From the NCBI GenBank assembly GCA_019744975.1, contig JAIETP010000008.1:1-64000 (forward strand): DNA of 64,000 nucleotides, written 5' to 3'. Source of the stretch: Burkholderiales bacterium. Lineage in GTDB: Bacteria; Pseudomonadota; Gammaproteobacteria; Burkholderiales; SG8-41. The notes below the pieces were generated by a model. The model searched no databases and was not told the origin of the DNA. It saw only the letters and a program-made list of their open reading frames with translations. A program made the translations under genes and the position numbers. This document shows, piece after piece, positions 31,305 through 39,381 of this stretch (its first letter is position 1; each line of letters begins with the position of its first letter).

Positions 31305-31976
31305 AAGCGCCTTGTCCATCGAGAATCTGCGCGTGTCCGGGCTGTAGGCCTTGGCATTCTCCGGCATCATGTAGCCGTGCAGGATGCCGGGGAAGATGTG
31401 CACTTCCAGACTGGCCAGGGTTTTGGCTTTTTCAACGTAAGCGGCCAGCACATCCGGTGGCGCGGCAGTGTCCTTGTCACCCCAGATCAGGCACACCGGT
31501 TTGCTCAGGCCGTCGAATTCCTGGAGGAAATCTTTCATCTGCGTGCTGTGGCAGCCGATGCCGGCGTCGTAACCGAGACGTTTCGGGCCGAGGATCGCGT
31601 ACGGCCCGCCGAAACAGAAACCCATCGCGACGGCGCGGCCGTTGTGCTGTTTCAACTGGCGCACGGCGAGCAGCGTGTCGGCCATGTCGGTTTCACCGGA
31701 CTTCAGCACGGGCATGCGCGGTTGCGAGCGTTGTCCGGCGCGTTCGTCTTCACGCGGCAACGGGCCGGGGATGGTGCGCCAGAACAGGTCGGGCGCCGCG
31801 GCGATATAACCCGCAGCGGCAAACTCGTCGGCAATGCCGCAGATGTCGGCATTGACGCCGTGTACGGCAGAGGCCAGCACGATGGCCGGCACCTTGTTGT
31901 TGCCGGCGGGTTTGGCGACATAGCAGTCGAATTCGCCGTTGTTGCGCGAGCGGACCTTGATGGTTTTGCCGGCCAT
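31281..31976 (-). CDS. Dienelactone hydrolase family protein
   Basis: 231 residues of the alpha/beta fold. The nucleophile is a cysteine in GFCFGGPYA (Cys121), as in dienelactone hydrolases; the acid is Asp in IWGDKD and the base His in GILHGYMM. The family's usual glutamate near residue 36 is not obvious here (ASAVHGVN), which may alter the activation of the cysteine. The classic role is hydrolysis of lactones in chloroaromatic breakdown; many members act on other esters. The FKBP gene ends seven bases upstream of this gene on the same strand. Confidence 0.85.
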   Translation of the reverse strand: MAGKTIKVRSRNNGEFDCYVAKPAGNNKVPAIVLASAVHGVNADICGIADEFAAAGYIAAAPDLFWRTIPGPLPREDERAGQRSQPRMPVLKSGETDMADTLLAVRQLKQHNGRAVAMGFCFGGPYAILGPKRLGYDAGIGCHSTQMKDFLQEFDGLSKPVCLIWGDKDTAAPPDVLAAYVEKAKTLASLEVHIFPGILHGYMMPENAKAYSPDTRRFSMDKALALLNALR

Positions 31977-31983
31977 GGGCGGC

Positions 31984-32328
31984 TCAGTCGATCGCGAGGA
32001 GTTCGACTTCGAACACCAGCGTGGCGTTCGGCGGGATCACGCCGCCGGCACCGCGCGCGCCGTAACCGAGTGCCGGCGGAATCGTCAGTTTGCGTTTGCC
32101 GCCGATTTTCATGCCCTGCACGCCTTCGTCCCAGCCGCGGATCACGCGGCCGCCGCCCAGCGGAAACACGAAGGGATCATCGCGGTCCTTGCTCGAATCA
32201 AATTTTTTGCCGTCGGTGAGCCAGCCGGTGTAATGCACGGTGACTTCGATGCCGGCGGTCGCTTCCGCGCCGTCGCCGGTGACGAGGTCTTCGATGATCA
32301 GTCCGCTTGCGGTGGTGGTCGATGCCAT
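31984..32328 (-). CDS. FKBP-type peptidyl-prolyl cis-trans isomerase
   Basis: 114 residues, one FKBP domain with [18 protein letters not shown] (about 29-46), [19 protein letters not shown] (about 54-72) and [14 protein letters not shown]. There is no signal peptide, so the protein is cytoplasmic. It catalyses proline isomerisation in folding. The start at ATG 32328 gives the usual size; the frame continues upstream without a better start. It lies just upstream of the dienelactone hydrolase gene in the same direction. Confidence 0.9.
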   Translation of the reverse strand: MASTTTASGLIIEDLVTGDGAEATAGIEVTVHYTGWLTDGKKFDSSKDRDDPFVFPLGGGRVIRGWDEGVQGMKIGGKRKLTIPPALGYGARGAGGVIPPNATLVFEVELLAID

Positions 32329-32435
32329 GGATGTGCCCTGTTGAGAATCGGATGGAGGCTGCATTATAAGCCTCGCGGGAGGGCGCTGAACCCGGCCCGG
32401 CATTTTTCCCATTTGCGCCGCTTCTATTGGGCCCT

Positions 32436-32981
32436 CTACTTGCGCATGTTCTGGTAACGCTGCGTAGCCAGCGTGATGCGGCCCCAGTCGATGGTGGTGG
32501 TGGTGCCGTCGAGTTTGACGGTGAAATCCTTGAAGTCCCATTCCGCGAACTTCGAGGGATAACGCGAGCGGTGGGCCTTGATGGTTTCGCTGCGGCTGCG
32601 CGCCGGCGGGCCGTATTTTTTGGTGAGTGTTTCCAGCGCCGTGCCCTGTCCCTGGATGCCCCAGGTGTTGATGTGGATGGCTTCGATGATGCCGTTGACC
32701 ACCTCGACCATCATTTCACCGCGCGCCCAGGGCGTGGACGAGGTGTGTGGGTAGAACAGGTGATATTGCTCGGCGCCCCAGGCGGTTTTTGCGGTCAGCG
32801 ATTCGGCGTAGCAGTGGCGTTTGGTCATGGTGTCTTCGCCGCGCGCACAGGCGGGGTAGAGAAAACGCGTGCCGAGTTCGACGTCGAACATGGTTTTGGC
32901 GGGATCGGCGGCGCCGGCGGTGGCGGGGAGCAGAAGCAGCGCGAGGATCGGCAGATGGCGCATTGTTTTCATTGGCGGCAT
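32436..32981 (-). CDS. Secreted protein of unknown function, 181 aa
   Basis: The N-terminus has a clear signal peptide ([14 protein letters not shown]). The mature protein has two to three cysteines ([15 protein letters not shown]) that could form a disulfide and no motif that I recognise. ATG 32981 and ATG 32972 are both possible starts. It precedes the FKBP gene on the same strand at about 100 bases. Probably periplasmic; function unknown. Confidence 0.7.
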   Translation of the reverse strand: MPPMKTMRHLPILALLLLPATAGAADPAKTMFDVELGTRFLYPACARGEDTMTKRHCYAESLTAKTAWGAEQYHLFYPHTSSTPWARGEMMVEVVNGIIEAIHINTWGIQGQGTALETLTKKYGPPARSRSETIKAHRSRYPSKFAEWDFKDFTVKLDGTTTTIDWGRITLATQRYQNMRK

Positions 32982-33017
32982 GATACGCGGATATCAGATC
33001 AGACAGGGGAGCCGGTC

Positions 33018-33296
33018 TTGGGTTCATGGCAGGTGTATATCGCGCGTTGCGCCGACGGCACGCTGTATACAGGCATCGCGCGTGATGTCGAAAAGCGCAT
33101 CGCCGAACACAACACCGGCAAGGGCGCGGCAGCCAGCTATACGCGCGCGCGGCGGCCGGTGGTGCTGGCGTACCAGGAGCCGGCGGCCGACCGCTCCTCG
33201 GCGAGCAAACGCGAATACCAGATCAAGCAGTTGAGCCGTGCGGAAAAGCTGGCGTTAGTACTCGCTTCAGGCGGCAGCAGGACGACTTCGACTTAG
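33018..33296 (+). CDS. GIY-YIG endonuclease-domain protein
   Basis: 92 residues from TTG 33018, with ACAGGGGA seven bases upstream. It has the short UvrC-like GIY-YIG core: QVYIARCADGTLYTGIARD (GIY-YIG variant VYI...YTG), ARDVEKRIAEHN with the Arg, and SSASKREYQIKQLSR with the catalytic Glu. It resembles the YhbQ group of small single-domain proteins. Its last 30 bases overlap the 3' end of the convergent MFS gene. Confidence 0.85.
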   Translation: MGSWQVYIARCADGTLYTGIARDVEKRIAEHNTGKGAAASYTRARRPVVLAYQEPAADRSSASKREYQIKQLSRAEKLALVLASGGSRTTST

Positions 33297-34448
33297 CAGC
33301 ATCACCAGCAGCAATGCGGCCGCGCCCCAGCAGGCCGCCGGCAGATACATCAGCGCCTGCTGCAGCCCGGTGTCCTGGTTGAGTTGTGTGGCGATCATCA
33401 GGATGCGCAGCATCGCGGCGAAGGCGAACATCGAGAACATGCCGCCGGTGGCATAACCCTCGCGACCGCTGCGCCCGAGCAGGATAGCCGCGCCGAAGGC
33501 GCCAAACATCACCGCGGCCCATGCCGCCCCCGCGGCAAGTTGCGCGGCGATCAACAGGCCCAGCGATCCGGCTTGCGTGGCATAAGCGACGGCGAGTGCG
33601 CCGACCGCGGCACCGGCAGCGAGCACTTTGAAGTCACCATGGCGGCGGATCAAATACGTCAGCGGCAGCATCGCGAGGTTGAATCCCACCCAGAACACGG
33701 GCATCAGCTGACCGAGTTCGGCAGCGGGCACAAAACGCAGGTATTGCGGCGCCGAACTCAGTGAAAAATGCACCTGGAAACCCAGCGCGGTGAGCGCAAC
33801 AATGGCGAGGAATGCGGCAATCGGCAGCGGTTTGCGCTCAGGCGTTTCCGGCAGCGGTGCGGCTGCCGTCGCGAGATGGCGTTCCGCCCAGGCCAGGGCC
33901 CATGCGGCGACTGCCACTGCGATCGACGCCAGGGCGAAGGGCAGCCGGGCATCGGTGTCGCGCAACACGCCGGTGAGGTAGGGCGCGATCGCGCCGGCGA
34001 TGCCGAAGCCGAACAACCACAGTCCGGCGATGGCGGGTTGCGCGCCGGCGCCGGCGTATTTGCTGATCAGCATCAGCGGCGGCGCGCGCAGCGCCGACGA
34101 GGTGACGGTCCACAAAAAAGTCAGGCCGAGGAACAGCAGCGGGCTGGCCAGCGGTGCGGCAAACGGCAGCAGCAGGAAGGCGAACGCGGAGAGCAGAGTG
34201 ATCAGCGCCAGCCGTGGTCCGAGTGTGCCGACGATGCGCGACATGCGGTCGGCTTTTGCGCCCATCAGCCAGTCGGCAATCATGAACACCAGCTGGTCGG
34301 CGATGAGTATCCACAGGATCCACGACTTGGGGATGCCGGCTTCAGCGGCGAGCCGCGGCAGGAAAATGACATAGACCGTCCACGCCAGCGTGAAAAAAAG
34401 CTGCAGCAGTGCGAAATAAATCCCAACGTGTCGGGTAATGGGAGTCAT
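33267..34448 (-). CDS. MFS transporter
   Basis: 393 residues with about twelve hydrophobic segments, starting MTPITRHVGIYFALLQLFF. The loop after the second helix has LMGAKADRMSR, the MFS motif A region (G-x-x-x-D-R). The substrate cannot be told. It overlaps the convergent GIY-YIG gene by 30 bases. Its 5' end is 95 bases from the divergent nitroreductase gene. Confidence 0.85.
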   Translation of the reverse strand: MTPITRHVGIYFALLQLFFTLAWTVYVIFLPRLAAEAGIPKSWILWILIADQLVFMIADWLMGAKADRMSRIVGTLGPRLALITLLSAFAFLLLPFAAPLASPLLFLGLTFLWTVTSSALRAPPLMLISKYAGAGAQPAIAGLWLFGFGIAGAIAPYLTGVLRDTDARLPFALASIAVAVAAWALAWAERHLATAAAPLPETPERKPLPIAAFLAIVALTALGFQVHFSLSSAPQYLRFVPAAELGQLMPVFWVGFNLAMLPLTYLIRRHGDFKVLAAGAAVGALAVAYATQAGSLGLLIAAQLAAGAAWAAVMFGAFGAAILLGRSGREGYATGGMFSMFAFAAMLRILMIATQLNQDTGLQQALMYLPAACWGAAALLLVMLLSRSRPAAA

Positions 34449-34542
34449 GGTGGCGCCGGCAGTGTGACGAAGCGCGCGGTGTCGGTCAATCGACGGCGGT
34501 TTGTTAACATCAATGCTGTAATTCCAAAGGGCAGAACCCACC

Positions 34543-35235
34543 ATGACCGATATCAACCAGGCCGCGCCCGACGTTTTTGCCGCGGCGCATACGCGGCGTT
34601 CCATCCGCGCCTATAAATCCGATCCGGTGCCGCCGCAGCTGTTGCGCGACATCGTGGAACTCGGGCGTCATGCGCCCAGCGGTTCGAACATCCAGCCGTG
34701 GCGGGTGCATGTGCTGACGGGCTCGGCGCTGAAACGCGTGGGCACGGCGATCCAGTCGGCGTTTCTCAACGAAGAGCACGGCCATAAACGTGATTACGAT
34801 TACTACACCGATCCGGTGTTCGAGCCGTACCTCAAGCGCCGCCGCGAATGCGGCTGGGGGCTTTACGGCATCCTCGGCATCGGCCGCGGTGACCATGAAA
34901 AATCAAAAGCGTACCGCGCCAGCAATTACACGTTCTTCGGTGCGCCTGCCGGTTTGATTTTCACCATCGAACGCAAACTGGAAAAGGGCAGCTGGCTGGA
35001 TTACGGCATGTTTCTGCAGACGCTGATGCTCGCGGCGCGTGCGAAGGGATTACATACCTGTGCCGAAGCGTCGATCGCGAGTTATCCCGACGTGGTGCGG
35101 CGCGAGTTGGGTTTGAGCCATGACTGGGTGGTGATCTGCGGCATGGCGATGGGTTATGCCGACAACGCTGCAATAGTGAATACCTTCCAGCCCTCGCGCA
35201 TCACGCTTGATGAATATACGACTTTCCTCGATTAA
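34543..35235 (+). CDS. Nitroreductase family protein
   Basis: 230 residues with the FMN-binding start TRRSIRAYKSDPVPPQLL and HAPSGSNIQPWRVHVLTG (about 43-60), both diagnostic of the family. The C-terminal VVICGMAMGYAD is also typical. Such enzymes use NAD(P)H and FMN to reduce nitro or related compounds. It is divergent from the MFS gene. The AT-rich 20-mer repeat family member at 35245-35264 follows its stop. Confidence 0.9.
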   Translation: MTDINQAAPDVFAAAHTRRSIRAYKSDPVPPQLLRDIVELGRHAPSGSNIQPWRVHVLTGSALKRVGTAIQSAFLNEEHGHKRDYDYYTDPVFEPYLKRRRECGWGLYGILGIGRGDHEKSKAYRASNYTFFGAPAGLIFTIERKLEKGSWLDYGMFLQTLMLAARAKGLHTCAEASIASYPDVVRRELGLSHDWVVICGMAMGYADNAAIVNTFQPSRITLDEYTTFLD

Positions 35236-35244
35236 TAAAAAAAC

Positions 35245-35264
35245 TAATTAAAACAAATACTTAT
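35245..35264 (-). repeat. AT-rich 20-mer repeat, near copy E
   Basis: The reverse complement of this stretch is ATAAGTATTTGTTTTAATTA, three mismatches from the consensus. It lies between convergent genes and supplies the TAA stop codon of the M15 peptidase gene. Confidence 0.65.
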
Positions 35265-35671
35265 GGATAAAACACGCGGCTGCCCGAACGCGGCGGCTGT
35301 GTCTGCAGATGGCACCAGCCGGGTGTCGCGTCCGGATGTTCCAGCCACAAACCGAGTGCTTCGAGTGTGTCGAGATTGGCCATGCACCAGGCATCGAGCG
35401 CGCCGTTGCGGTCTTCGAGATCAATGGCGAGGCAGTTGAGGTGTTTGCTGCCGCGGGCGGCACCGGGTACCGCGGCATTGATGGATGCCGGTCGCCAGCC
35501 TGAAGTTACTTTGCGCATCATGCCGGCGCTTCTGAGCAGGCGATTCGTGCGGCGCAGAGTCTCGCGTGCATTGGCGCGTATTTCGCGGGTCAATTCGCTG
35601 CGATGCAGCTTGTCGCGACCCATGTAGTAGTCGGCGAGTTTCAGCGTGGGAGGACGTTTGCGGGCGGGCAT
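35261..35671 (-). CDS. Peptidase M15 family protein (D,D-carboxypeptidase-like)
   Basis: 136 residues from ATG 35671. The zinc site of M15_3 peptidases is visible: SKHLNCLAIDLED (His and Asp, S-x-H-x5-A-x-D pattern) and GWCHLQTQPP (second His). Such enzymes cut D-Ala-D-Ala or cross-bridges of peptidoglycan; small forms resemble phage endolysins. No signal peptide is apparent. It is convergent with the nitroreductase gene and divergent from the next gene. Confidence 0.75.
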   Translation of the reverse strand: MPARKRPPTLKLADYYMGRDKLHRSELTREIRANARETLRRTNRLLRSAGMMRKVTSGWRPASINAAVPGAARGSKHLNCLAIDLEDRNGALDAWCMANLDTLEALGLWLEHPDATPGWCHLQTQPPRSGSRVFYP

Positions 35672-35719
35672 GTTCAGTACGGATTTTAGCCGAAGCCAGG
35701 CACTATAATCACCAGACCC

Positions 35720-36562
35720 ATGGACCTGCTGATACACGCCACATTGACCGTCACCGGCGAGCGCGAACAGCTGCCGGCGGCCGACGCGCGCATCAAGGCG
35801 CTGCTGGTCGAGGAGATTTTTGTCGGCGAATTCGAGGAGCACCACGGTGACGATGCGCTGTCCTATGACTTCAAGGTCCACGGCGGCATCCCGTTCCCGG
35901 CCTTCGCTGCCGCCTCACTGGAATTTCCGGAACTGAAGATTGCCGCGGAATGGGTCAATGTCGCCGCCGGCCGCAAGGGCCGCGCTCTTCTGACCAATGG
36001 CGCCATCGCGGAACATGTCGAAGAGCCCCTGGCCACGGGCAGCACTGAAACACACAACCGTTATTTGCGCGCCGCGCCTGACGGCACCCTGCAACTGGCC
36101 TTTGCGCTGCTGCGGCGCGGCCGCGGCGAGTGGGCGGGGTATGTGCTGAACCACGAGCGTGATGCGCTGTTCCGCATTACGCGGGATGGTGATGCCGTTG
36201 AGTTGCTGACCACCGAAGGCGCCACGGAATGGGCTTGTGCGTGGCGGCTGAATGGCCTGGACGACAGGCCTTCGCCGGCCGCCATGGCGCAGGCGGTTGA
36301 GCCGGGGTTGTATGCAGAACTGGAGCAACTCGCGCAGGACTATGTCGCGGAATGGTTCTGGCTCAGTACAGCGCCGGCCGTGGACAACGCGATCGAGATC
36401 GACCGTTACGCGCGTTACGGCTACACCGTGCGCGAAGCCAATGTGCGTGCCGCAAAATTGCACCGGCTGCGCGGTGAACTCGCAGCGACGGATGTGCTGG
36501 AATATTCGACGCTGGATGCGGACAACGTGTGGATCCGCGATTTGCTTCTTAAGTGCTGGTGA
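35720..36562 (+). CDS. Hypothetical protein, 280 aa
   Basis: A soluble, acidic protein with no signal peptide and no motif that I recognise. The N-terminal ~90 residues are strand-rich and the C-terminal half is helical with aromatic clusters (DYVAEWFWLST). It is divergent from the M15 peptidase gene by 48 bases and followed by a short repeat tract. The codon use is like that of neighbouring genes, so it is probably native. Function unknown. Confidence 0.7.
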   Translation: MDLLIHATLTVTGEREQLPAADARIKALLVEEIFVGEFEEHHGDDALSYDFKVHGGIPFPAFAAASLEFPELKIAAEWVNVAAGRKGRALLTNGAIAEHVEEPLATGSTETHNRYLRAAPDGTLQLAFALLRRGRGEWAGYVLNHERDALFRITRDGDAVELLTTEGATEWACAWRLNGLDDRPSPAAMAQAVEPGLYAELEQLAQDYVAEWFWLSTAPAVDNAIEIDRYARYGYTVREANVRAAKLHRLRGELAATDVLEYSTLDADNVWIRDLLLKCW

Positions 36563-36632
36563 TTAGGTGATTAAGTAATTAAGTGACGTGTGCTAATTCC
36601 CTAATCACCTGATCACTTAGTCACTTAATCAC
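36563..36632. repeat. GATTAGGTGATT-type inverted repeat between convergent genes
   Basis: GATTAGGTGATTAAGTAATT and a later CCTAATCACCTGATCACTTA arm face each other, so the tract can form a hairpin and may end transcription from both sides. The units are related to those at 5750-5797 and 14346-14390. Confidence 0.6.
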
Positions 36633-37222
36633 CGTCTCGACCGCCATTGCCGGATCAAAATATAACCGCCAAGCATGCCGCCCAGATGCGCAAAATGCGC
36701 AACGCCGGCCTGGGTGCCGGTGACACCGAGGTAGAGTTCGACCAATCCGTACAGCGTGACGAACAGCCACGCTGGCATGGGGATCGGCGGGAAAATCAGC
36801 AGTACCGTACGCTTCGGGAAAAAAAGGCCATAGGCGAGCAGCAGGCCGAACACGCCGCCGGAGGCGCCCACCGTCGGCAGCGCGGGGCCGCCACTGAAGG
36901 TCGACATCGCCAGTTGCGCCAGCGCCGCGGCGAACACGCAGCCCAGGTAATAGATCAGGAAGCGCCGCGATCCGAACACCTGTTCGATCTGGCCGCCGAA
37001 CATGTACAGCGCCAGCATGTTGAAGCCGATGTGGATCAAGCCGCCATGCAGGAAGCCGTAGCTGATGACCTGCCATGGCAGGAAGCCGGCACCGAACGAT
37101 GACGGTGTGTGGAAGGGCCACAACGCAAACCAGATGATCAGCATGTCACCGAACACCTGCTGCAACAGGTAGACGGTGACGTTAATGATCAGCAGCAGAC
37201 GGGTGATGGGCGGCAGAAACAT
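36629..37222 (-). CDS. Rhomboid family intramembrane serine protease
   Basis: 197 residues with about six hydrophobic helices. The catalytic pair is Ser121 in GASGGVFG and His179 in HFAHLGGMLGG, and the HGGLIHIGFNM segment (59-69) supplies the oxyanion-site histidine region. It should cut membrane-protein substrates within the bilayer. It follows the rubredoxin reductase gene by 35 bases on the same strand and may be co-transcribed with it. Confidence 0.9.
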   Translation of the reverse strand: MFLPPITRLLLIINVTVYLLQQVFGDMLIIWFALWPFHTPSSFGAGFLPWQVISYGFLHGGLIHIGFNMLALYMFGGQIEQVFGSRRFLIYYLGCVFAAALAQLAMSTFSGGPALPTVGASGGVFGLLLAYGLFFPKRTVLLIFPPIPMPAWLFVTLYGLVELYLGVTGTQAGVAHFAHLGGMLGGYILIRQWRSRR

Positions 37223-37257
37223 GCCCTGATGGTACTACGGCGCGACCATTCTCCGCT

Positions 37258-38403
37258 TCAGGCGAGGACTGGCGGCAATTGTGGCGCGAGTTTGGCGCGT
37301 TCCGCGGTGGCCGTGCCGTTCAGTGCGAAGCCCAGCAGTTTGCCGTCGGCGGCGACGAACAGGGATTTGACGCCGTCTGCCGTGGCTTCAACTTGCCATG
37401 TGCCTTCGGCGCCAATCGCGGGAGGAGAAACGATAGTCGGGCAGGCCGGGGTCTTGACCATCACCGGCATCGCAGGAAAAGAGACCGCTGTGCGCTTACC
37501 CGCCAGCGTCTGCGCCAGCGCGCGCGTGGCGTGCATGATCGGCATTACATAAGGCATCACCAGGCCTTCGATTTCGGCGCAGTCGCCCAGCGTGTAAACA
37601 TCGGGGGCGCTGGTTTCGAGGTGGCGGTTGGCGATAATGCCGCGCCGGACCTCAATGCCGGCAGCGGCAGCGATGGCCGTGCGTGGTTTGAGGCCGACCG
37701 CGGACAGCACGACATCGACCCGCAGCACATTGCCGTTGGCCAGCTTGACCGCATAACCGGTCTCCGCGCGATCCACGGCCTCAACACTGGTGCCGAGATG
37801 CCACTGCACGCCGAGTGCGGCGAGCCTGGCCTGCAGCAGTGCGCCGCCTTCCGGTGGTAGCAGCCGGCCCAGCGCCTGTGGCGCGATGTCGATGATGTCG
37901 ACGCCGTAACCGCCGATGGCAAGGTCATTGGCGAATTCACAGCCGATCAGACCGGCGCCGATGATGGCCACGCGTTTTTTGCCGGCGATGGTGCTGCGGA
38001 AACGCGCGTAATCGTCGAGGTCGTTGACGGTCAGGATATGGTCGGCGCCGCTACCCGTGATCGGCAGGCGGATCTGGTCGGCGCCCAGCGCCAGCACCAG
38101 TTTCGAATAGGCCAGCGTTTCATCACCGATGCGCAGCACATGCGCGGCGGTGTCGATGGCATCGACAGCGGTGTGCGCGCGTACCGTGGCATTGAGTTGC
38201 GTCGCCATCTGCTCCGGCGTGCTCAGTGCGATGGCTTCCGCCGTTTTTTTCGAGGCCAGCGCATTGGACAGCATGGGTTTGGAATAAAACGGGCCGCTGT
38301 CGGCGGCGATGATGACGAGGGGGGTTGCGGTGTCGAGTTTGCGCAGCTCCTTGGCGGTGTTGTAACCCGCGAGGCCGCTGCCGATGATGATGATGGGATT
38401 CAT
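37258..38403 (-). CDS. Rubredoxin-NAD(+) reductase-type FAD oxidoreductase
   Basis: 381 residues with two Rossmann folds: IIIIGSGLAGYNTAKELRK at the start for FAD, and RVAIIGAGLIGCEFANDL (about 144-161) for NAD(P)H. The C-terminal YTLGDCAEI is the typical FAD contact. The order with rubredoxin and rubrerythrin on the same strand makes rubredoxin the obvious electron acceptor. The chain NAD(P)H to reductase to rubredoxin to rubrerythrin would reduce hydrogen peroxide. A GC-rich hairpin lies between this gene and the rubredoxin gene. Confidence 0.88.
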   Translation of the reverse strand: MNPIIIIGSGLAGYNTAKELRKLDTATPLVIIAADSGPFYSKPMLSNALASKKTAEAIALSTPEQMATQLNATVRAHTAVDAIDTAAHVLRIGDETLAYSKLVLALGADQIRLPITGSGADHILTVNDLDDYARFRSTIAGKKRVAIIGAGLIGCEFANDLAIGGYGVDIIDIAPQALGRLLPPEGGALLQARLAALGVQWHLGTSVEAVDRAETGYAVKLANGNVLRVDVVLSAVGLKPRTAIAAAAGIEVRRGIIANRHLETSAPDVYTLGDCAEIEGLVMPYVMPIMHATRALAQTLAGKRTAVSFPAMPVMVKTPACPTIVSPPAIGAEGTWQVEATADGVKSLFVAADGKLLGFALNGTATAERAKLAPQLPPVLA

Positions 38404-38480
38404 TGTGTTTCCATGGAAAATCAGCGCTGCATGGTATCAAACCGTACCATGCACCGCTTTTCTTGATTGGGGGTACAGCA

Positions 38481-38505
38481 CCCGTCCCGCACAGGGCGGG
38501 ACGGG
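38481..38505. other. 10-bp GC hairpin in the rubredoxin to reductase gap
   Basis: CCCGTCCCGC pairs with GCGGGACGGG around a five-base loop. There is no T-run on the minus strand, so it may limit rather than stop transcription, or protect the upstream mRNA end. A second inverted repeat GCATGGTA-N8-TACCATGC lies at 38429-38452. Confidence 0.6.
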
Positions 38506-38560
38506 GTATTGCGTGTTACTTCCTGCCAGTTACTTGATAACTTAATCACTTGATTATGGA

Positions 38561-38743
38561 TTAAGCGGCTTTCAACACCATTTCGAAGTCGGCTTTGGCA
38601 ACACCACACTCCGGGCAGGCCCAGTCTGCCGGGATGTCTTCCCAGCGGGTGCCGGCTTTGATGCCGTGTTCCGGATCACCCGCGGCTTCGTCATAAACGT
38701 AACCGCAGACGATACATTCCCATTTGCGCAGTTCAGTCGTCAT
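38561..38743 (-). CDS. Rubredoxin
   Basis: 60 residues from ATG 38743, eight bases after AAGGAG (an ATG two codons earlier is too close to that site). The iron ligands are Cys10 and Cys13 in [10 protein letters not shown], and Cys43 and Cys46 in CPECGVAK. This is a classical one-iron electron carrier. It lies 12 bases after the rubrerythrin gene, so the two are co-transcribed. Confidence 0.93.
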   Translation of the reverse strand: MTTELRKWECIVCGYVYDEAAGDPEHGIKAGTRWEDIPADWACPECGVAKADFEMVLKAA

Positions 38744-38755
38744 GTTCATTGCTCC

Positions 38756-39229
38756 TTAAGCGGCTTTAACACGCGCCAGCGTGGCGCGGTAGTGGTTGGC
38801 GTGGCGTTCCTCGACCTTGGCCAGCGCGGCAAAACGTTTGGCGGCCTTGGCGAGGGTTTGCTGGAAACGCGCGGCGTGTTCCTTCGATTCCTCGATCTGC
38901 TCATCCATTTCCTTCACTGCGGCATGGTTGCCTTCCTGCTCGGCGAGGTGGCGGAACTGCGGATACATTTCGGTGTATTCGTAGGTCTCGCCGGCAATCG
39001 CCATATCCAGCGCCCTGGCCGGGGTCAGTTCGGTTTTCGGGTAGAGCAGGTCAAGGTGGCCGAAGGCATGCTGCACCTCCTGCGCGGCGGTTTCTTCGAA
39101 CACTTTGGCGGTTTCAATGTCGCCCTGTTCGCGGCTGATTTTGGCGAAATACATGTATTTGATGTGCGCCATGGATTCGCCGGCGAAGGCGGCTTCGATG
39201 TTTTTGATGGTCACTGATTCGGCTTTCAT
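38756..39229 (-). CDS. Rubrerythrin (diiron domain only)
   Basis: 157 residues from ATG 39229, six bases after AGGAG. The ferritin-like diiron motifs are present: AGESMAHIKY, EETAAQEVQHAFGH and the C-terminal EERHANHY. The C-terminal rubredoxin domain of classical rubrerythrin is absent, and the separate rubredoxin gene next to it presumably supplies that function. It reduces hydrogen peroxide to water. The AT-rich promoter region carries an OxyR-like palindrome at 39331-39345. Confidence 0.9.
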   Translation of the reverse strand: MKAESVTIKNIEAAFAGESMAHIKYMYFAKISREQGDIETAKVFEETAAQEVQHAFGHLDLLYPKTELTPARALDMAIAGETYEYTEMYPQFRHLAEQEGNHAAVKEMDEQIEESKEHAARFQQTLAKAAKRFAALAKVEERHANHYRATLARVKAA

Positions 39230-39330
39230 CTGCATCTCCTGTGGTTAAAAAGTGGCGCGTCTTGCAACGCTTGGAGTGCATTCTGACTGCCGGCAGTTAA
39301 TTAATCTAATTGATTGTTTTTAGTAAATTG

Positions 39331-39345
39331 ATAGCAATTAACTAT
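39331..39345. promoter_or_regulatory. OxyR-type operator unit ATAG-N7-CTAT
   Basis: ATAGCAATTAACTAT matches the OxyR half-operator ATAG-N7-CTAT. It lies about 100 bases upstream of the rubrerythrin start, in the gap between oxyR and rubrerythrin. Only one full unit is clear; a second in-phase unit is degenerate. Confidence 0.6.
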
Positions 39346-39381
39346 ATTTGAGAAATGGTTATAAATATTTGATTTTTAAAG

